Shown here: piece after piece, positions 43,370 to 56,555 of the stretch | Layout of the letters: every line of letters begins with the position of its first letter | How positions within the stretch are numbered: position 1 is the stretch's first letter | Source of the DNA: Albugo candida | Taxonomy: Eukaryota; Oomycota; Peronosporomycetes; Albuginales | NCBI GenBank assembly: GCA_040437565.1 | Contig: JBDOQK010000014.1 | Coordinates: forward strand, 186,001 to 250,000 | Direction of reading: 5' to 3' | DNA: 64,000 bases | Program-made: the position numbers and the translations under genes | The notes under the pieces: generated by a model | What the model was told of the DNA's origin: nothing | Databases searched by the model: none | The model's input: only the letters and a program-made list of their open reading frames with translations

Positions 43370-46300
43370 TGGTAAGCCAATATAGTACAACATAACTTGA
43401 TTCGACGAAATTCACTTATTCAAGGTACTGATGATCAAGGGCATTCTTGGTCTCTATAGTTTGAAGGTAAATGTCGAGGAATTCTCCGGAATGATATCGA
43501 CGAGCTTTGCACCAAACCTTGCTTTTTCCAGAAAGAATTTGCAGCACTGAACCTCTCAAACTAAGACAGTTGAACGAAGTTGATCGCTGGCCCACTGGCC
43601 CACTTCAGCTTGCATGCTAAGGGTTCCTTGATTATATCGACGTGGAAAAACATCTCAGCACTCACGGCGAATTTTATCGACCACATCTTATGAAATCACT
43701 TCATTCGTTTTGATCAAGAAATCAAGTTTCAAGATCACATCAACTAATCCTTTGGCTTTTTTTTCATTCAAAAATGGAGCACAAATGTTTTTCAGTGACC
43801 ACAACGGTGCTTTTCTACAAATAATCGCAGTGGCTGGCGTGTGATGAAAATCCTTCGTTCGGACTTACCAGATTTTACAACAGCTGAAGTACTTACAGAA
43901 CGAAGCATACGGAATCGTTATTTGGATTTGCGAATTCTCATATAGGATGCACCCGTGTATATCCAAAGATGAGGGTCGAGGAAAAAGTACTTTGCTTTGA
44001 CTTGTTGCTCTCCAACACATTCGAATAGGCCGCAACACATCTTTTACTTGATAAATTTAGCACACCANNNNNNNNNNNNNNNNNNNNNNNNNNNNNNNNN
44101 NNNNNNNNNNNNNNNNNNNNNNNNNNNNNNNNNNNNNNNNNNNNNNNNNNNNNNNNNNNNNNNNNNNTTGTTGCTCTCCAACACATTCGAATAGGCCGCA
44201 ACACATCTTTTACTTGATAAATTTAGCACACCAGTCGATCGAGCTCGAGTGAAACAATTCGAGACGAACCAAGGCGATTAGCGTGTTTGGAAATCGCATT
44301 TGGGTGCGGTAGTCGTTTGGAGAATCCAACATATGAATGCTTAACTTTTCAGAGTACCATTACCGCGCAAGAATCGATTAGATTACATTGGCATGTCAAA
44401 AGAGCTATTGATTATAGTGGATAAAGACTGAATATCGACTGCGACATACGGGTGACCATCTGGCACAAAAAGTAACTTTTTCAAATCAAATCAAGCATGA
44501 AGACGAGGATATTGGTAAATGCTCATAAGGAAAATTTGAATATATTCAAGTTGTCGAAGCTACCAAATAAAAGCGAATTTGTTGCTCTAATTGTTTCCGA
44601 CAGCTTCGAGTTTCAAGAAAGTAACTATGCAAAAGTTGGAAGACGAAAATCAAGAAACAACTTCAAAGCATTGAAAACAAGGTTGCACAAGATAGCCGAC
44701 GTGCTGTTGAGTCTAGCCAGCGTGTTTTGGAAGTCGCAGCAGCTCGATATCGCGTTCACGACACCAATGAGTCACGGTATTTTTACGAATCGAGTCTCGA
44801 ACAATTCAGAATTTCGGTCGAAAACAATGGCGAACACAACCAAGACGAGAGCTTCGACTATCACGTGAAGCATGTGGAGAACGCTTCCAAGAATTTTTAC
44901 GCCCTCCGGATAGTTTTTGTCGTCTCGTGCCGATCGAAACTGTAACCAAGAAATGTAGCACCGTGACATCGAAACAGAGGGAGATTATTGACGAATTCAG
45001 GGATCATTGCGGTGGTGTAATGGGCTCTCGCAACAGCTCTGAGATCGACTCAGCTGATCCAATCGAAAAAATAAAAAAGGCTACTGGATTCGATTCAAGT
45101 TTCCCTTGCGTTAGAAGATCAACACCGTCTCTCAACTCGCTGAAGTGCGACCGAGATGGCGGAAGCGATAAAGCACATATGAAGTAGCTCTCCAGGTATG
45201 GATGGACTACCATATGCATTCGGAAACGTTTGGCGAATGTGTGATGATCGTTTTCGAATATCAGCTGAAAAGATATATCTTACTTCGATCACAACGTCAC
45301 TCGGCAATCACATTGTTGTACACAAAATGATCACGAGGGGACTCTGGCAACTATTGACGATCGCACTGCTTTGCGTCGATTTGAGAGTACTTGCAAAAGT
45401 GTTGGCGTATCGAGTGAAACGGGTTTGCCAAAACTGGTCCATCAGGATCAAAAAGCATTTGTGCAAGGACGGTCGATGCATCGCCACATTCGGCACGCAT
45501 TGACATCCAAGACTTAGTCACTCATTGTGGGGAGGAAGCGTATGCGACTTTTCTCGACATTGAGAAAACTTAGATCAAGTCAATGGGACGTAAATGTTTC
45601 GCGTTTTGCAAAAAAGGGGCGTTGGAAAACAATTCATCGACTGGATTCGTCTTTTGTACACAAAAACGAAGGCGCAGTCGATAATTAATGGAAATATCAC
45701 ATTGTCCATTACATCACGTTGTGGTGTAACACAAGGCGATCCTCTCTCAGCATTACATTTCTGATGACAATCGAACCTCTTGGGACTCTACTTCGACAAC
45801 ATGAAGAACATGGAAGTTGGATCAATGGCACGACAGTCGCTCCTGGATTATTTTTTGCGGACGATGGCATTGCTTTCAGAAACACCAAATGGTATTTTAA
45901 CGCAACTCAAACTAGTTCAAATCTGTTGCGATGGATCAGGTGCGAAACTCAACTTGAGCATATCATCTTTGCTCTCGTTTGATTCGAATCATGCCGTGTC
46001 CACGTATTCCAAATCTGACCATAATGGCTCCGAGAGATTCTATCAGGTATTTGGGTATTTCATTCGGCCAGAAACCGACTCCTTCGATGGTTATTTCAAC
46101 CATCTAAAGCGTTTTTATATGATAGGTTTGGTGTATGGTTTCGACGTGCACGAACTATCCGTAGTCGCCTACTGGTTGCGCAGACGATAATTTTATCACG
46201 TCTGTGGCATTACACTATGCACGTGGTCATAACAGCAAAGACTATTAGACAGTGGTAGTTATGCTGAATCGATTTGTGCTTTGTTGGAAACACAAAGAAG

Positions 46301-46850
46301 ATTCGAAGTGCGTTCATCTGATCATCAAAGACTTTTTAAATCTTAGTAGAGAGGATGGTTTACTACAAGTTCCTATTTCGTAGGACGACTGAAGCTACAA
46401 CGCATCTATTTACTGCAGCAGTTCCCATCCGATGTGAAGAAATATATTTCTGCGCATTGGAAAATTGCTTCGACGGAATTATTACTACTTATCCAACCTC
46501 CGTTCGGACCACACAAGCCGATGGATATATTCTGCATCACACCACATCAATATGGGAAAATGGTTCAATGGAAGAGCACATCTTCTTGATGGAAGCATGC
46601 ATTTGAAAAGTATGAGACAGATTGGAGCATTACAATCTCATATTTAAAACTCTCCAACGCCCTCGATATTGCATGGAATAACCGACGTGGTTAGACAGAG
46701 ATCAAAAATTACATTCGAAGCTGCTAAGGGTAATCCGAGTACGGTAAATTTGTGTTAAATCTTGGCATAGTGGACGAACCGCATCGCACATTTCGGAAAT
46801 CGATGGCTACAGTTTTCGAGAATCGAAGTCTTCAAGACTTTATTAGAGAC
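43370..46850 (+). mobile_element. decayed LINE (non-LTR retrotransposon), endonuclease and reverse transcriptase
   Basis: The plus-strand frames give an apurinic-type endonuclease end (DAPVYIQ near 43950, LLLSNTFE near 44175, RLDYIGMSKELL near 44380). These are followed by a reverse transcriptase: SPGMDGLPYAFG near 45190, DLRVLAKVLAYRVKRV near 45380, CGVTQGDPLSALHF near 45720, and FFADDGIAF near 45850 as the catalytic box. KLNLSISSLLSFDS follows near 45950. The frames break many times, so it is inactive. A poly(A) end and target duplication were not found. The duplicated flank at the gap (44068) repeats 66 bp of the endonuclease part. Confidence 0.8.
44068..44167. other. assembly gap 11 with duplicated flank
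   Basis: Exactly 100 N. Bases 44002-44067 (66 bp) recur as 44168-44233. Confidence 0.9.
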
Positions 46851-49800
46851 TGCGACACATGGCCAAAGAAGGAAGCATCCATCGACCAATAAAACAAGGA
46901 CGAAGAGCTGAATACATCGGATATAGCTGCAGAAAATTTGTAGAGCTGACTTTACAATGAAGGAAAGCGCTTTCCAGCATTAAGACGTTGTGTTTAGTGT
47001 CGAATTTCATGGTTTGATGTAAGGAAAGATAGCGGAAATGATAATGAAATGTCAGCTGATGTGCTGGAATTATCAACACGGACAGCATCAATGGGGACAA
47101 GATGCACATTCTTCTGTGTTAACTAAAGGCTTCGTGCATCGCTATGGATCGTGTGGTTTCCAGTGGCTCCCTGTTCAGATTCAAGAACTTTTATCTCATT
47201 CTACTGACATGAATCGTGCTATGATCCGTCTTAGTTTTGGAATGCGGTCGGGTAGTCTTTTTTTTTGTTCGTCCAATTTTTTGTTGTTGTCACTTTTATT
47301 CGTCTTTTTTGGTTGCTTCATGTCCACCAGGGTGATTGCACGTGCACGGAATCTGCATTGCCCATATCAATTTTTAGCTTTTCAACATGGTTTACTCATG
47401 CGCTCGATTATTTGTTTTCTTGTATTCTATAATTTACTCGCGCTTAGCGATCAATTGCTCCAAATCTGCTCCAGCTTTCTATTTTACAATCTATCATTTC
47501 CCGGCTTTACTTCGACGTGTTCCTTCCAAACTATTCTTCTCATTCATGATTATAATTGCCAATTTTGTAATGTCGAGAAAGATCAGAAGTTGTACGGTGC
47601 ACGACACTTATAGCCAGCAACTTTTGGTGACTCTTCCCTTCCGTTAAGGATTCTCGGATATGCGCATACCTTAAAATATGCAACCACTGAATAGCTTTAA
47701 ATTTACAACCACGGAAGAAGCGTTAATTGATCTGGCTACCTTGCTGTGGTTTCGTAACTTGTCTAGGCCAATTTTTAATAGAGTAGTAACTTTTTGAATT
47801 CCAGCTAAAAATCGTGTATTTGGCTAGGGGGGGCTGTAATTGGCCACCTGAAACTTTTAATCTAGAAATAAAATATGCACTCGGCCAACTATTGATTACC
47901 ATTTGACTGGGACGTGAAAAGCACAGTGGACGTCAACCTACTTGTCAGAATATCAAGTTGCATTGAATAGGATTTGTAAGAAGCCGATGAGACCGATATT
48001 TGCGAACAGTGTATTCTTCCTGCCTTCCACTCAATTCCTTGCGATACACATCCACGTATCGCTTGGATTTTCTTGCAATCGCTGGATTTGGTTCAGTGAG
48101 ACGAAGGCAAGCGCTCTTGGGACTGTATTACGCAAGCCAACCGACGAAAAAACGCAGTTCTTCCGTGCTAAATGCTTTGCAGATCCCCAGATGCTCTCGT
48201 CGTACAAGTGAGACATCCATATCGTCTACACTCCTGAACTACTACCAGTGATGTACACACTTCCACCAGCTCCAACGCATGTTGTGTGAAAAAGTTTCTT
48301 TTTGAGCCAACCCAGTGAGATTCCGTGTAGATGATCGCCAGGTGTCGGCCGCAAGGTTCATCTCTTCCAGCATGCGTCGCTACGAAATGAAGTACGGCTG
48401 GCTTGCCATGACCTTTCTTGCACAACAATAGCTTTTTCCAACCTCGCATTTGTTCCGGCATCTCAACCTGAGATTAACTCACCACAGGACTCGTTCCTGC
48501 AGAAATGTTTTGCTGCCCTTCGGTTGTCCGCGACGAGCAAGGTTTGGGTAACCTTATGAAAAAATCATGCTCTTGAAATCCCACTCTCCCCAGGTGCTGC
48601 CTCGCATAAGTGAAAGACTACCACCAGGACCCAAATTTATCTAGTTTGCGAGAAAGGCGTCAGGCGCAGTGCCAGTTGCACAGATGCAAACAAGGCTTTC
48701 TTTTCGGGAAACTGAGCTTCAAATATGTTGAGCGCTCTCTCCTTCACCTGCTTCAGTAAGTCTTTAGCCTCACATAACCCATCATGTTGGCTTGTCGGAT
48801 GCATATAACACACGATTCAGCGGGAAAGTTGGGGTGCTGCAGCTTCTTTTCATCGTCTAGTGCTAAGAGATCGCCCACATTGCTAAGAAAGTCAATAAGA
48901 AGAATTGAGCGTCTTTGCCCTTTCTTGCGCAATGTTTTACTCACCACTGGGCAACCATTAGCGTTTCAAGCTGTCATACGAGGCCAAGATGCTCTCGTCA
49001 TGTGTCACCCAATCAAAAAAAGCGCAGCCTTTCCACCGGCCTCGAAACACGAAAATTCTCATCATTCCCATCCAAGCTCTCAAATTTCGGCAACTGTTCT
49101 TCATCCTTCTGCATTTGCTCCAGGAACATTTGACGATAAGCAGCCACATCTCCACGCTCATGCTCATCGATATAGAAATGTTTTTGAGCTTCACGGAGCG
49201 AAATATCTAGGAAATATAGCTAGCGCATCGTGGTCCGTTCTAAAATTGGGGGTGATGGTGCAAGCCAAAGGCCGGAGAGATCTTTTCATTTGCGTGGGCT
49301 GTCAATGTATTGATTTCAACCTAGGCTTCGTTCTCTCACAGATACGGCTGCAAACGTAATCTGCAACCTTTGTCTTGCAAAAAGCTCCTGCCCTATGCAT
49401 GCTTGTCTTGGCGAGAAAAAGGCGGTTTTCCGTCCTCGAGAAAAATTTGCGCCCAAGCGCGGACACAGCGTGTGTGCCAAACTTCTTTGCCGTCACCCTC
49501 AGCGATAGCTTACTTGATCAAGTAAAAAACATCCACTCTACGTCTCACTGCTGATTTCGTTTGCTGGAGAATCTAGTTTCTCACTACAACAAGCTTCTCA
49601 ATAGCAGTGTCCAGTACCCTCTCTGATCACAAAGACTCCTCTTCTTCGTCACTGCCTGTTGGAAGATCCTAATCAATTGCGGTCTCCGTTGTTTGCGCTT
49701 CATCGGCCTGGTTTGTGTTCACTTCATCAGGTGCTTAGTAGTGAGTCAAAGGCCAATAATCAGCGACAGCACGCGTGTTTGCGGCGGCTTTTCGCCTTAC

Positions 49801-51161
49801 AGTGCGTGCCGAGTTACCAACATAGCGCGAAGGTATATCCAACGACGCGTCTGAATGCGCGGCTCGATCAAGGCCGCTAGAAACGTCGTTTGGATTTTTT
49901 CTGCAACGCCTTCAGATTCTTGTTCTTTAGCGCCCAAACCCTCACTCAGACCCAAGGATTCGTCCATTGAACTACAGCTGGCGTTCTCGGAGCTACCAGA
50001 CACGGCCACAGCATGTTGCTCCTTCTTTGGGCGCTTACTTTTCACAGCCTGTTCGGCCTTAGCATTCAATTTTGGTGGATTTTGGTAAGATGTGGTAGTG
50101 TGGAATGTAGGGAACGAAAGAGCAAAGGCTCGGATGCAGTGGCAAAGCCTCGTTCAGCATGGCTGCGGACTACAGACTATATTTAAATAATATCAAAATT
50201 TGGCCACCCCACTCTCCTGGTGATGGTTATATGTGTCGTCACCGTAGCATCATTGGAACGAGGTGGATTAGTCGGAGTGAAGCGAGCCGGGGTATGAACG
50301 ACAAATATGAAGGGAGATTCGGAGAAGGATGTACTAATTAGAGGAATGCGACGTCTTCATCGGAAATGCTATATGGATCTCTTCAAACGCGCTTTACGCT
50401 TCTCCGTATGGGTCCACAGGTCAATTACGCTGTTTCTACATACTCAATTTCTACCAGTGTACACGGTATCCTTCTTTCATGCTACTACATTCCTCTAGGC
50501 AAGTCGTTGCACAAATAAATCCTTTTTTCGCTTTTGAAGCGAGGCGATCTTTTCTAAGCGTAAGTGCACTTCATTTAACGTCATCAGGTACCATAATATG
50601 AGCACTCTGTGTCTTCTAGTAATCCTATGCAAAAATGTACAAGTATGAGAATCATACAGCTCGCAATAAAACCGTAAAAGTACATCGAAATGGGATCAAA
50701 AGGCCAAAAAAATATCAATTTCATTCCGCTTGCAAAGTCCGTACTTGTACTTGCATCTGTGCTTAGAACTAAACGTTATTGCAGCTTGACCCAAAGTTTC
50801 TCCGGAATGAGAGATGGGCCACGAAAATTCACAAAAAGCACAGTAAGCTGTCAAAAAGATAATTTTTCATGATGCAATGAATTAAGTCTAACGGTATTTT
50901 TCATCTAATAGGTGTCAGAGGAAACAAAATAAAAACGCTAATACCTGTAATGAATAAAGCCACAAGTTTGAGACTGCTATAGTGTGTCGTATCACGCATC
51001 CGTTCTGCTCGATCCGAATGAAAATGGAGAGCATACTTTCTTATCTACATTCTGAGCGAGGATGAAGAGATATCAACTGCTACTAATTCGTTTGTGTCGA
51101 TGACCCTTTAAAGCGTCGGAGTGTATGTAACCAGTCGACCATCACCATAAAATTGTGAAAG
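46851..51161. other. gene-poor stretch, no gene recognised
   Basis: About 4.3 kb. An open frame at 47038-47613 is hydrophobic but has no recognisable domain and follows the LINE, so it is probably repeat remnant. Between about 48.0 and 50.1 kb the minus strand has longer open stretches (for example 48168-48461 with FVATHAGRDEP and 49797-50069) in shifting frames, which looks like a decayed gene or transposon of unknown type. Nothing else is supported. Confidence 0.35.
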
Positions 51162-51401
51162 ATGAGCTCAATCGAGAGTGAAAGGATTTTCTGCAGACAA
51201 GCTTACACGAAATTGGAGGACCAGGATACCGTAAAGCCATTCATGCCGCCCGCACGCAAGCGGCAATTCATTCACAATAAAAATCTCCGTTTTCGAGGGC
51301 TTTATGAACCCCCAGAGCTAATCGTGGTTGTCAGTGTGGTTCTTATAGTGACTATAATCACTCTAGTTTTGAACAATGTCTGGCCATTCTACTTCTCGTA
51401 A
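51162..51401 (+). CDS. small tail-anchored membrane protein, unrecognised
   Basis: A 79-residue open frame from a clean ATG at 51162. The first 50 residues are polar and basic (PPARKRQFIHNKNLRFRG). A single membrane helix, LIVVVSVVLIVTIITLVL, stands near the C-terminus and ends NNVWPFYFS. This is the layout of a tail-anchored protein such as those of the ER. I do not recognise a family. Coding status rests only on the start and the tidy architecture; an upstream exon is possible. Confidence 0.4.
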   Translation: MSSIESERIFCRQAYTKLEDQDTVKPFMPPARKRQFIHNKNLRFRGLYEPPELIVVVSVVLIVTIITLVLNNVWPFYFS

Positions 51402-52366
51402 ACGCGAATAAAACAAAGTATCGGGTCTGCTTCCGCGCTCTATCCTTGGCCCATGCGGCATTGCTATTTTCGTTCAAACGTGCAGCGTTTATGCAGCTTC
51501 AATACGTCCTTGCAATAATACAACATTCGCGCAATCTCAGTACATCCTTGTAAAACATGTTACAAATCTGATAGACGATGTATCGACGTTCAAGGTGAGG
51601 AGTGATAATTGTGGCAAACGAACGCGTCTCAACAACATGCTTCCGCAAGTTGCGACATCCATGCGCTCCATGCGATGCCCTCACTTTTAAAAAAAAGTAC
51701 TTGGCACGACTGTACTTGTTGTCCATCGTCTCTGTGAGGTAGACCGAGCGTCTCACAGGCTCGTAATTTCATGTGTCGCTGCACATGCAAGCTAACGAAG
51801 GCGTGAAATACCACGCTGCTTGTTTCTCATTACGGTCTTTCGTCAGCTACCAAGCTTTAAACAAGACCAAATGGGGCCTCAATAGTCTCTAGGCTCGTTA
51901 TGTATGCACACGCAGCAGATGACAAGAACGTACGATTGCGAATGGCTGCATGCAGCACCGTTCCCAGCAATAGAAGGTTCCGTAGGCAGTGTGGGCAGCG
52001 GTTTGAGCCCACCCAAGCAATAAGCTTGGAAAATATCTGCCTCCCTAGGTTTGAAGTCAGANNNNNNNNNNNNNNNNNNNNNNNNNNNNNNNNNNNNNNN
52101 NNNNNNNNNNNNNNNNNNNNNNNNNNNNNNNNNNNNNNNNNNNNNNNNNNNNNNNNNNNNNCACGGCGATTGATAATTGTATTGCAGCACCGGCTGTATA
52201 AGTACCAATGGAAAAATGACATCCATGGATTCAATGATACTTTCCCCATCGGATTGAAATCCTTCAGCAAATTACATAATAGAAGAAGACGATAAGAAAG
52301 CAAAGGATATTGTTTGCATTTCTCATTCTTCTGTTGATGGTGGAGATGACTGCAGAAATGCCTGAT
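51402..52366. other. no gene recognised
   Basis: Contains assembly gap 12 (52062-52161). Short open frames only. Confidence 0.35.
52062..52161. other. assembly gap 12
   Basis: Exactly 100 N. No flank duplication seen. Confidence 0.9.
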
Positions 52367-53061
52367 GCTTGAAGACTTCTACGGCATGTTCGACGACGTG
52401 GGAGTAATAGCATATGTTGTGTACACATCGCATTCGATAGAAGAAATCGTCTGGGCTTGCGATGCCACTGACATTTGCTATAAACTCGATAACCAGTATT
52501 TGGATGATACCAGTGAAATGGGAAACTAGCAACTTGTATTTTATAAAGTCATATTCAACTTTAATCATCTAGACGACTTTGACCGCTTCAAGCAATCATT
52601 TAATTGGCTCCCTTTACAATTGAAGGAAGGAGTACTTGTATTACCGACTTTATTGGTCAAGTATTCAAGTAACTATTCTGTTTTGACTATAAAAAGTATT
52701 GGGAAGCGAACGATTCATGGCGGAGGTTGGTCTGGAGAAGTGTTATGGATATTACCGCTAAAAACTCAATACGTCATCGTTTCAAGACCGGACATCGTTC
52801 AATGCACCAGATGCGGCAATTGTTCGTGATCATAGAAGCAACTGTGTGGTCGCTTACCAAAAGTATGATGATTCGCAATCATGCCGACAATGTTTCCTGG
52901 GTAAGTTTGGTATACCGATGGATGCATCCGCTATATCCTTCGTATTTTTTATAAGATCACCCGAAACGCACCTCTCATATGAAAAAGTTGTTATCCTGGC
53001 GAGTCCCGAAAATGCTTTCGCACAATTTGCCTTTTTCGCAACTCCCATCAAGTCAATCTAA
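52367..53061 (+). pseudogene. possible multi-exon or decayed coding region, unrecognised
   Basis: The plus strand reads protein-like text in consecutive frames: EDFYGMFDDVGVIAYVVYTS from about 52370, then FNWLPLQLKEGVLVLPTLL from about 52590 and MDASAISFVFFIRSPETHLS near 52920, ending at 53061. Stops separate the blocks, so this is either an intron-bearing gene whose splice sites I could not settle or a decayed gene. No family is recognised. Confidence 0.25.
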
Positions 53062-53826
53062 AAACCAGGTACCTGTCGTACTGGCTCGATTCGATTCTCT
53101 AGAATGCTTGGCATGTTTTGCTTTGGTGCACAATGTTCTGTTCGTATCAACAGTGATGAAGTACGTTTGTAGGAACGACAAGTGGACCCGGGCGTTGTGA
53201 TTGTGGGACGATCGACCGGAATTAATTAACTCACCGTATTGGTTTTCGTCGATCAATCTCCTATAATGAGGTTAAGTGGCACGTTTTTGGCTGGCTTAGA
53301 TCTAAATTAGATAAACGTCGACCGATACATGTGGACGCACTTCCCATCAGGCCCTCGGGGAAATAAAATTGTGACTAGGCGTAATGAATGAGGATAGCTA
53401 ACTGAATAGGTAACTTCAATTGAATAAACAGTAATCATTCAGTCTGCCTGTTACCAGTGGATATTGCTTTATACAAAGCAGATTTACTGTATTAGAACTT
53501 CTAGTCTCAAAATGCTTGATCTTCGATCGGCGCTAAATCAACGTAGCAACTTGGCAACCTCAGTCGAAGTGTTAGGACATATGGAAAGTTCAGGCATTAC
53601 GTCATTTCACCACAATATTGAAATAGCCACTAGAATATACTTTACTCAATTCAAACTTCCTGACTTCTTTATATCTCAGATATCTTTCTGAGAAGATCTC
53701 AAGGAAAACTCGTGAGTGTCGCTTACATACCTTCCTTTTGACAGTCTTTTATTGCGGTTGTCTTCACCACAACACGGCACCGGCTTGTGAAAATCGGAAT
53801 CGTGAAGATACTAACCGTGTATCTCA

Positions 53827-55864
53827 TTATGATGGACTCCATAGTAAACGGAACGTAGCCATTGAACTAGGACAAGGATCAGAGCTGAAGATGCACTTTT
53901 GTTTGTAATGATCGTTGCGTCCTATAAGAATCACCGAATCATGCTTTTTCCACTGCTTCAGCCCCTCGAGAAGCTGGCTGCTTTCATCTTGGGTGTACCA
54001 TTTTCTTCCTAAATGTAGAATATGCGGACCAAACGTAGTGTCGATCGCTGATCGTGCTGATTTTATCGCATTTGCTAATTGCTTATGAGACAAAGACAAA
54101 TCCTATCGGTTCAGACGAAGTATAGCGTCACTCCCTTTCATCCAAGCCGTGAGAGCTGCTCATAGTCCTATCATTCCGACGACCAGATTGTCGGCACAAT
54201 GGCATTTGCGAAGCTTGCTGAATGTACACATGAAAAATTAAATCGAATCCAAGCTGGGATTAGCTGCCGCAAAAACTGTGATGTTTGTTTCTACACTCGC
54301 ATCAGAGACAATGATCAATTTCGATCGCACCATAAAAACTATCGAATGCACAATGTATGGTCCGATCAAATACCATATAAAAGTAGAACCGAGGCCTAAT
54401 TGCCAACATATTACAAGCCAGTCGAAGCTGTATGTATTCAAGATCTCGTGATGTTATCATAAACGCTCGAGCCAGTCCGTATGTATTTCTTGCGGTCTCT
54501 CCCCCTTGTCCATATGGGATGACTTTTCGTTGCTTCAGGAGCTTATAATATTCACGAAGATGTCATCGCTGATTCTCCGGGGAAAAAAGGCTTCAGTTTT
54601 GCTTTTTACACTCACAAAAAAATTCTCCACTTGGATAAAAGTCATGATACCAATCGTGGAGTAGATACGCTATAGTAGCTGAGAAATTTCATTGTAGAAT
54701 CGACCCAGGGACATTTCTCCAGCAGTGTCCTAGGTATTGAGCTGTACGTCGCTGTAAAATTTGCCGACCAATGGTTCCTTCTTGGTGGACTAATGGACTT
54801 CTTGGTCACATTGAGGCACATCGGGTGAAGTCAGGCAGTAATGAAGGCGCTGTAGAACGCCTAAATGGGCAATAGTTATACCTAAATTAGCTCACACCAC
54901 TTCAAAACCCATTTTTCTTAAAAAGATATGCTCTACTATTCTACCATGTTGACGTGTCGTTCGATGCGATGTTAAATCTGTACATCGTATGCTTCAAAAG
55001 TGCGACAGAAACTTGCGAGCAAAAAGGGGCAGAGAAACAGGAATTCATTCAAAGGCCAAGGTCTTTGCATCGCATCTTCAGCTGGGTAATGATTCTGTCG
55101 GGGTAGTTATGCAATGTTCAGATATCATGATCAACGTATCGGATGCGAAGTGCTTCAATAATTGTATCCATTTAGTTTGAGTCGACCCTGTCGACGAAGG
55201 TAAAAAAGTCATTACTAATCAGGGCAATGTCTTGCGAATCTCTCACAAATCGAATCAGCATCGCTGCCATTGTCGAATGATCTTTGCTTCTGGTATGTTT
55301 ATGTGCTTCGTGTAATGCGAAAAAAAAATTGTCTGTCGAACGCGACCCAAGCATGGACAGTCCATACATGCCGCAACCATACTCCAAAACTATCATAAGA
55401 ACATGTTGCGAATATGGATACAACATGTGGATAAGTCTCTGAAATTGTGGATCAACAGTTGATTCTCCACTTTGATGTATTTCGAGAGGAACGTATTGTT
55501 AAGTTGTGTGTGGAAGTGTGCGTTAGTACTCTCTAAAATTGATCGGAAGCAAACATAATGTCTTCTGAGCCGTAAAAAAGAAACGATAAAGACGCATGCA
55601 TTTTGAATTCACCTTTAGAGCAATTCTGTTTGCAAAATCACCTTCATATTGTAAAACACGTTGCTACTACAACCCCGACATTATTGACCAACTTTGGTCA
55701 GAAAGGGGTAGAATACCGAAAGAGATGAAAGGATATGTCAAGTAATCGTCAAGAGAATACATTGTGTTACACAATTCCAGTCTTTTTCTTATGCTATGGT
55801 TTTGATAGCTCCTTTCCAATTTTCTATACGGTAATGATGAAGCCTCACTGAAAAATGCCGCCAC
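53827..55864 (-). pseudogene. possible gene or decayed gene on the minus strand, unrecognised
   Basis: Several minus-strand blocks look like real protein. They are a plausible first exon from the ATG at 55864 (MAAFFSEASSLPYRKLERS), then GESTVDPQFQRLIHMLYPYS near 55470-55410, MYGLSMLGSRSTDNFFFALH near 55370, ending VDSN at 55172. KWIQLLKHFASDTLIM follows near 55170-55120 in another frame, and LANAIKSARSAIDTTFGPHI is near 54080-54020. The change of frame at 55172 is not explained by an intron I can see. It could be a disrupted host gene, or a gene with sequencing errors and several introns. I recognise no family. Confidence 0.3.
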
Positions 55865-56555
55865 GATACGCGCTACAGTTTAAATCCAAATAAAAATTAG
55901 CAGTGATACCGTACCCGATAGCTCCGTGCAAAGTAGGTCACCATTGTATGAAATACTAATCTGATTTACTGCACGCCATATATAGAGTTGCCGACCCGCA
56001 CGTGCGGGAGTATTTCAATTTTTGCTTCGTCTTATCTCAAGTCGACACTTGATACATCACATATTCGGCAACGTGCGTGTTCTTGACGTCTTCATAATTT
56101 ACGCTGGTTCATATTTGATTCCTGCCTTCATAAACGCCGAATCCTTTGGCGTCATGAGTGTACCGTTCTGTCGAGAAGCTAATTGACATCCCCCGAATGA
56201 TGGAAAAGAAATATCACGGTGCTCATTGATAACATCACGCCGGTAGGTATGGGTTCCGTGGTTTACTCTGTATCCTGAGAAGCGATGGTCTATCTGATAG
56301 TTCCATCGATGTAGTTGCGATAAGGACACATAAAAATGTTCATTTTATTTCAAGTTGTTTCGTCCCACTAAGAATCCGCATCAGCCATCAAAGCCATCAC
56401 AGAAAACATGGCATCCTTTTCGGTCGCATCTGTTAACGTGAATAAGCCGAACAAAATTGTACGCTCACCTATGCATAGAGGGGCTCCAGTACTGGCTGAA
56501 AAACCACGATCTATCCAATCATCTTGTTTTCAAAACTGACGTGGCAGCTCACCCG
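55865..56555. other. intergenic, no gene recognised
   Basis: 690 bp upstream of the OS-9-like gene and of the possible minus-strand gene. No defined element seen. Confidence 0.4.

Noticed and set aside
47038-47613. 191-codon hydrophobic open frame as a membrane protein gene
   Set aside because: No family features, T-rich composition and position at the 3' side of a decayed LINE make chance likely.
48168-50069. Transposase or host gene on the minus strand
   Set aside because: Long open pieces exist but in shifting frames, and I could not identify a catalytic motif or family, so no call is made.
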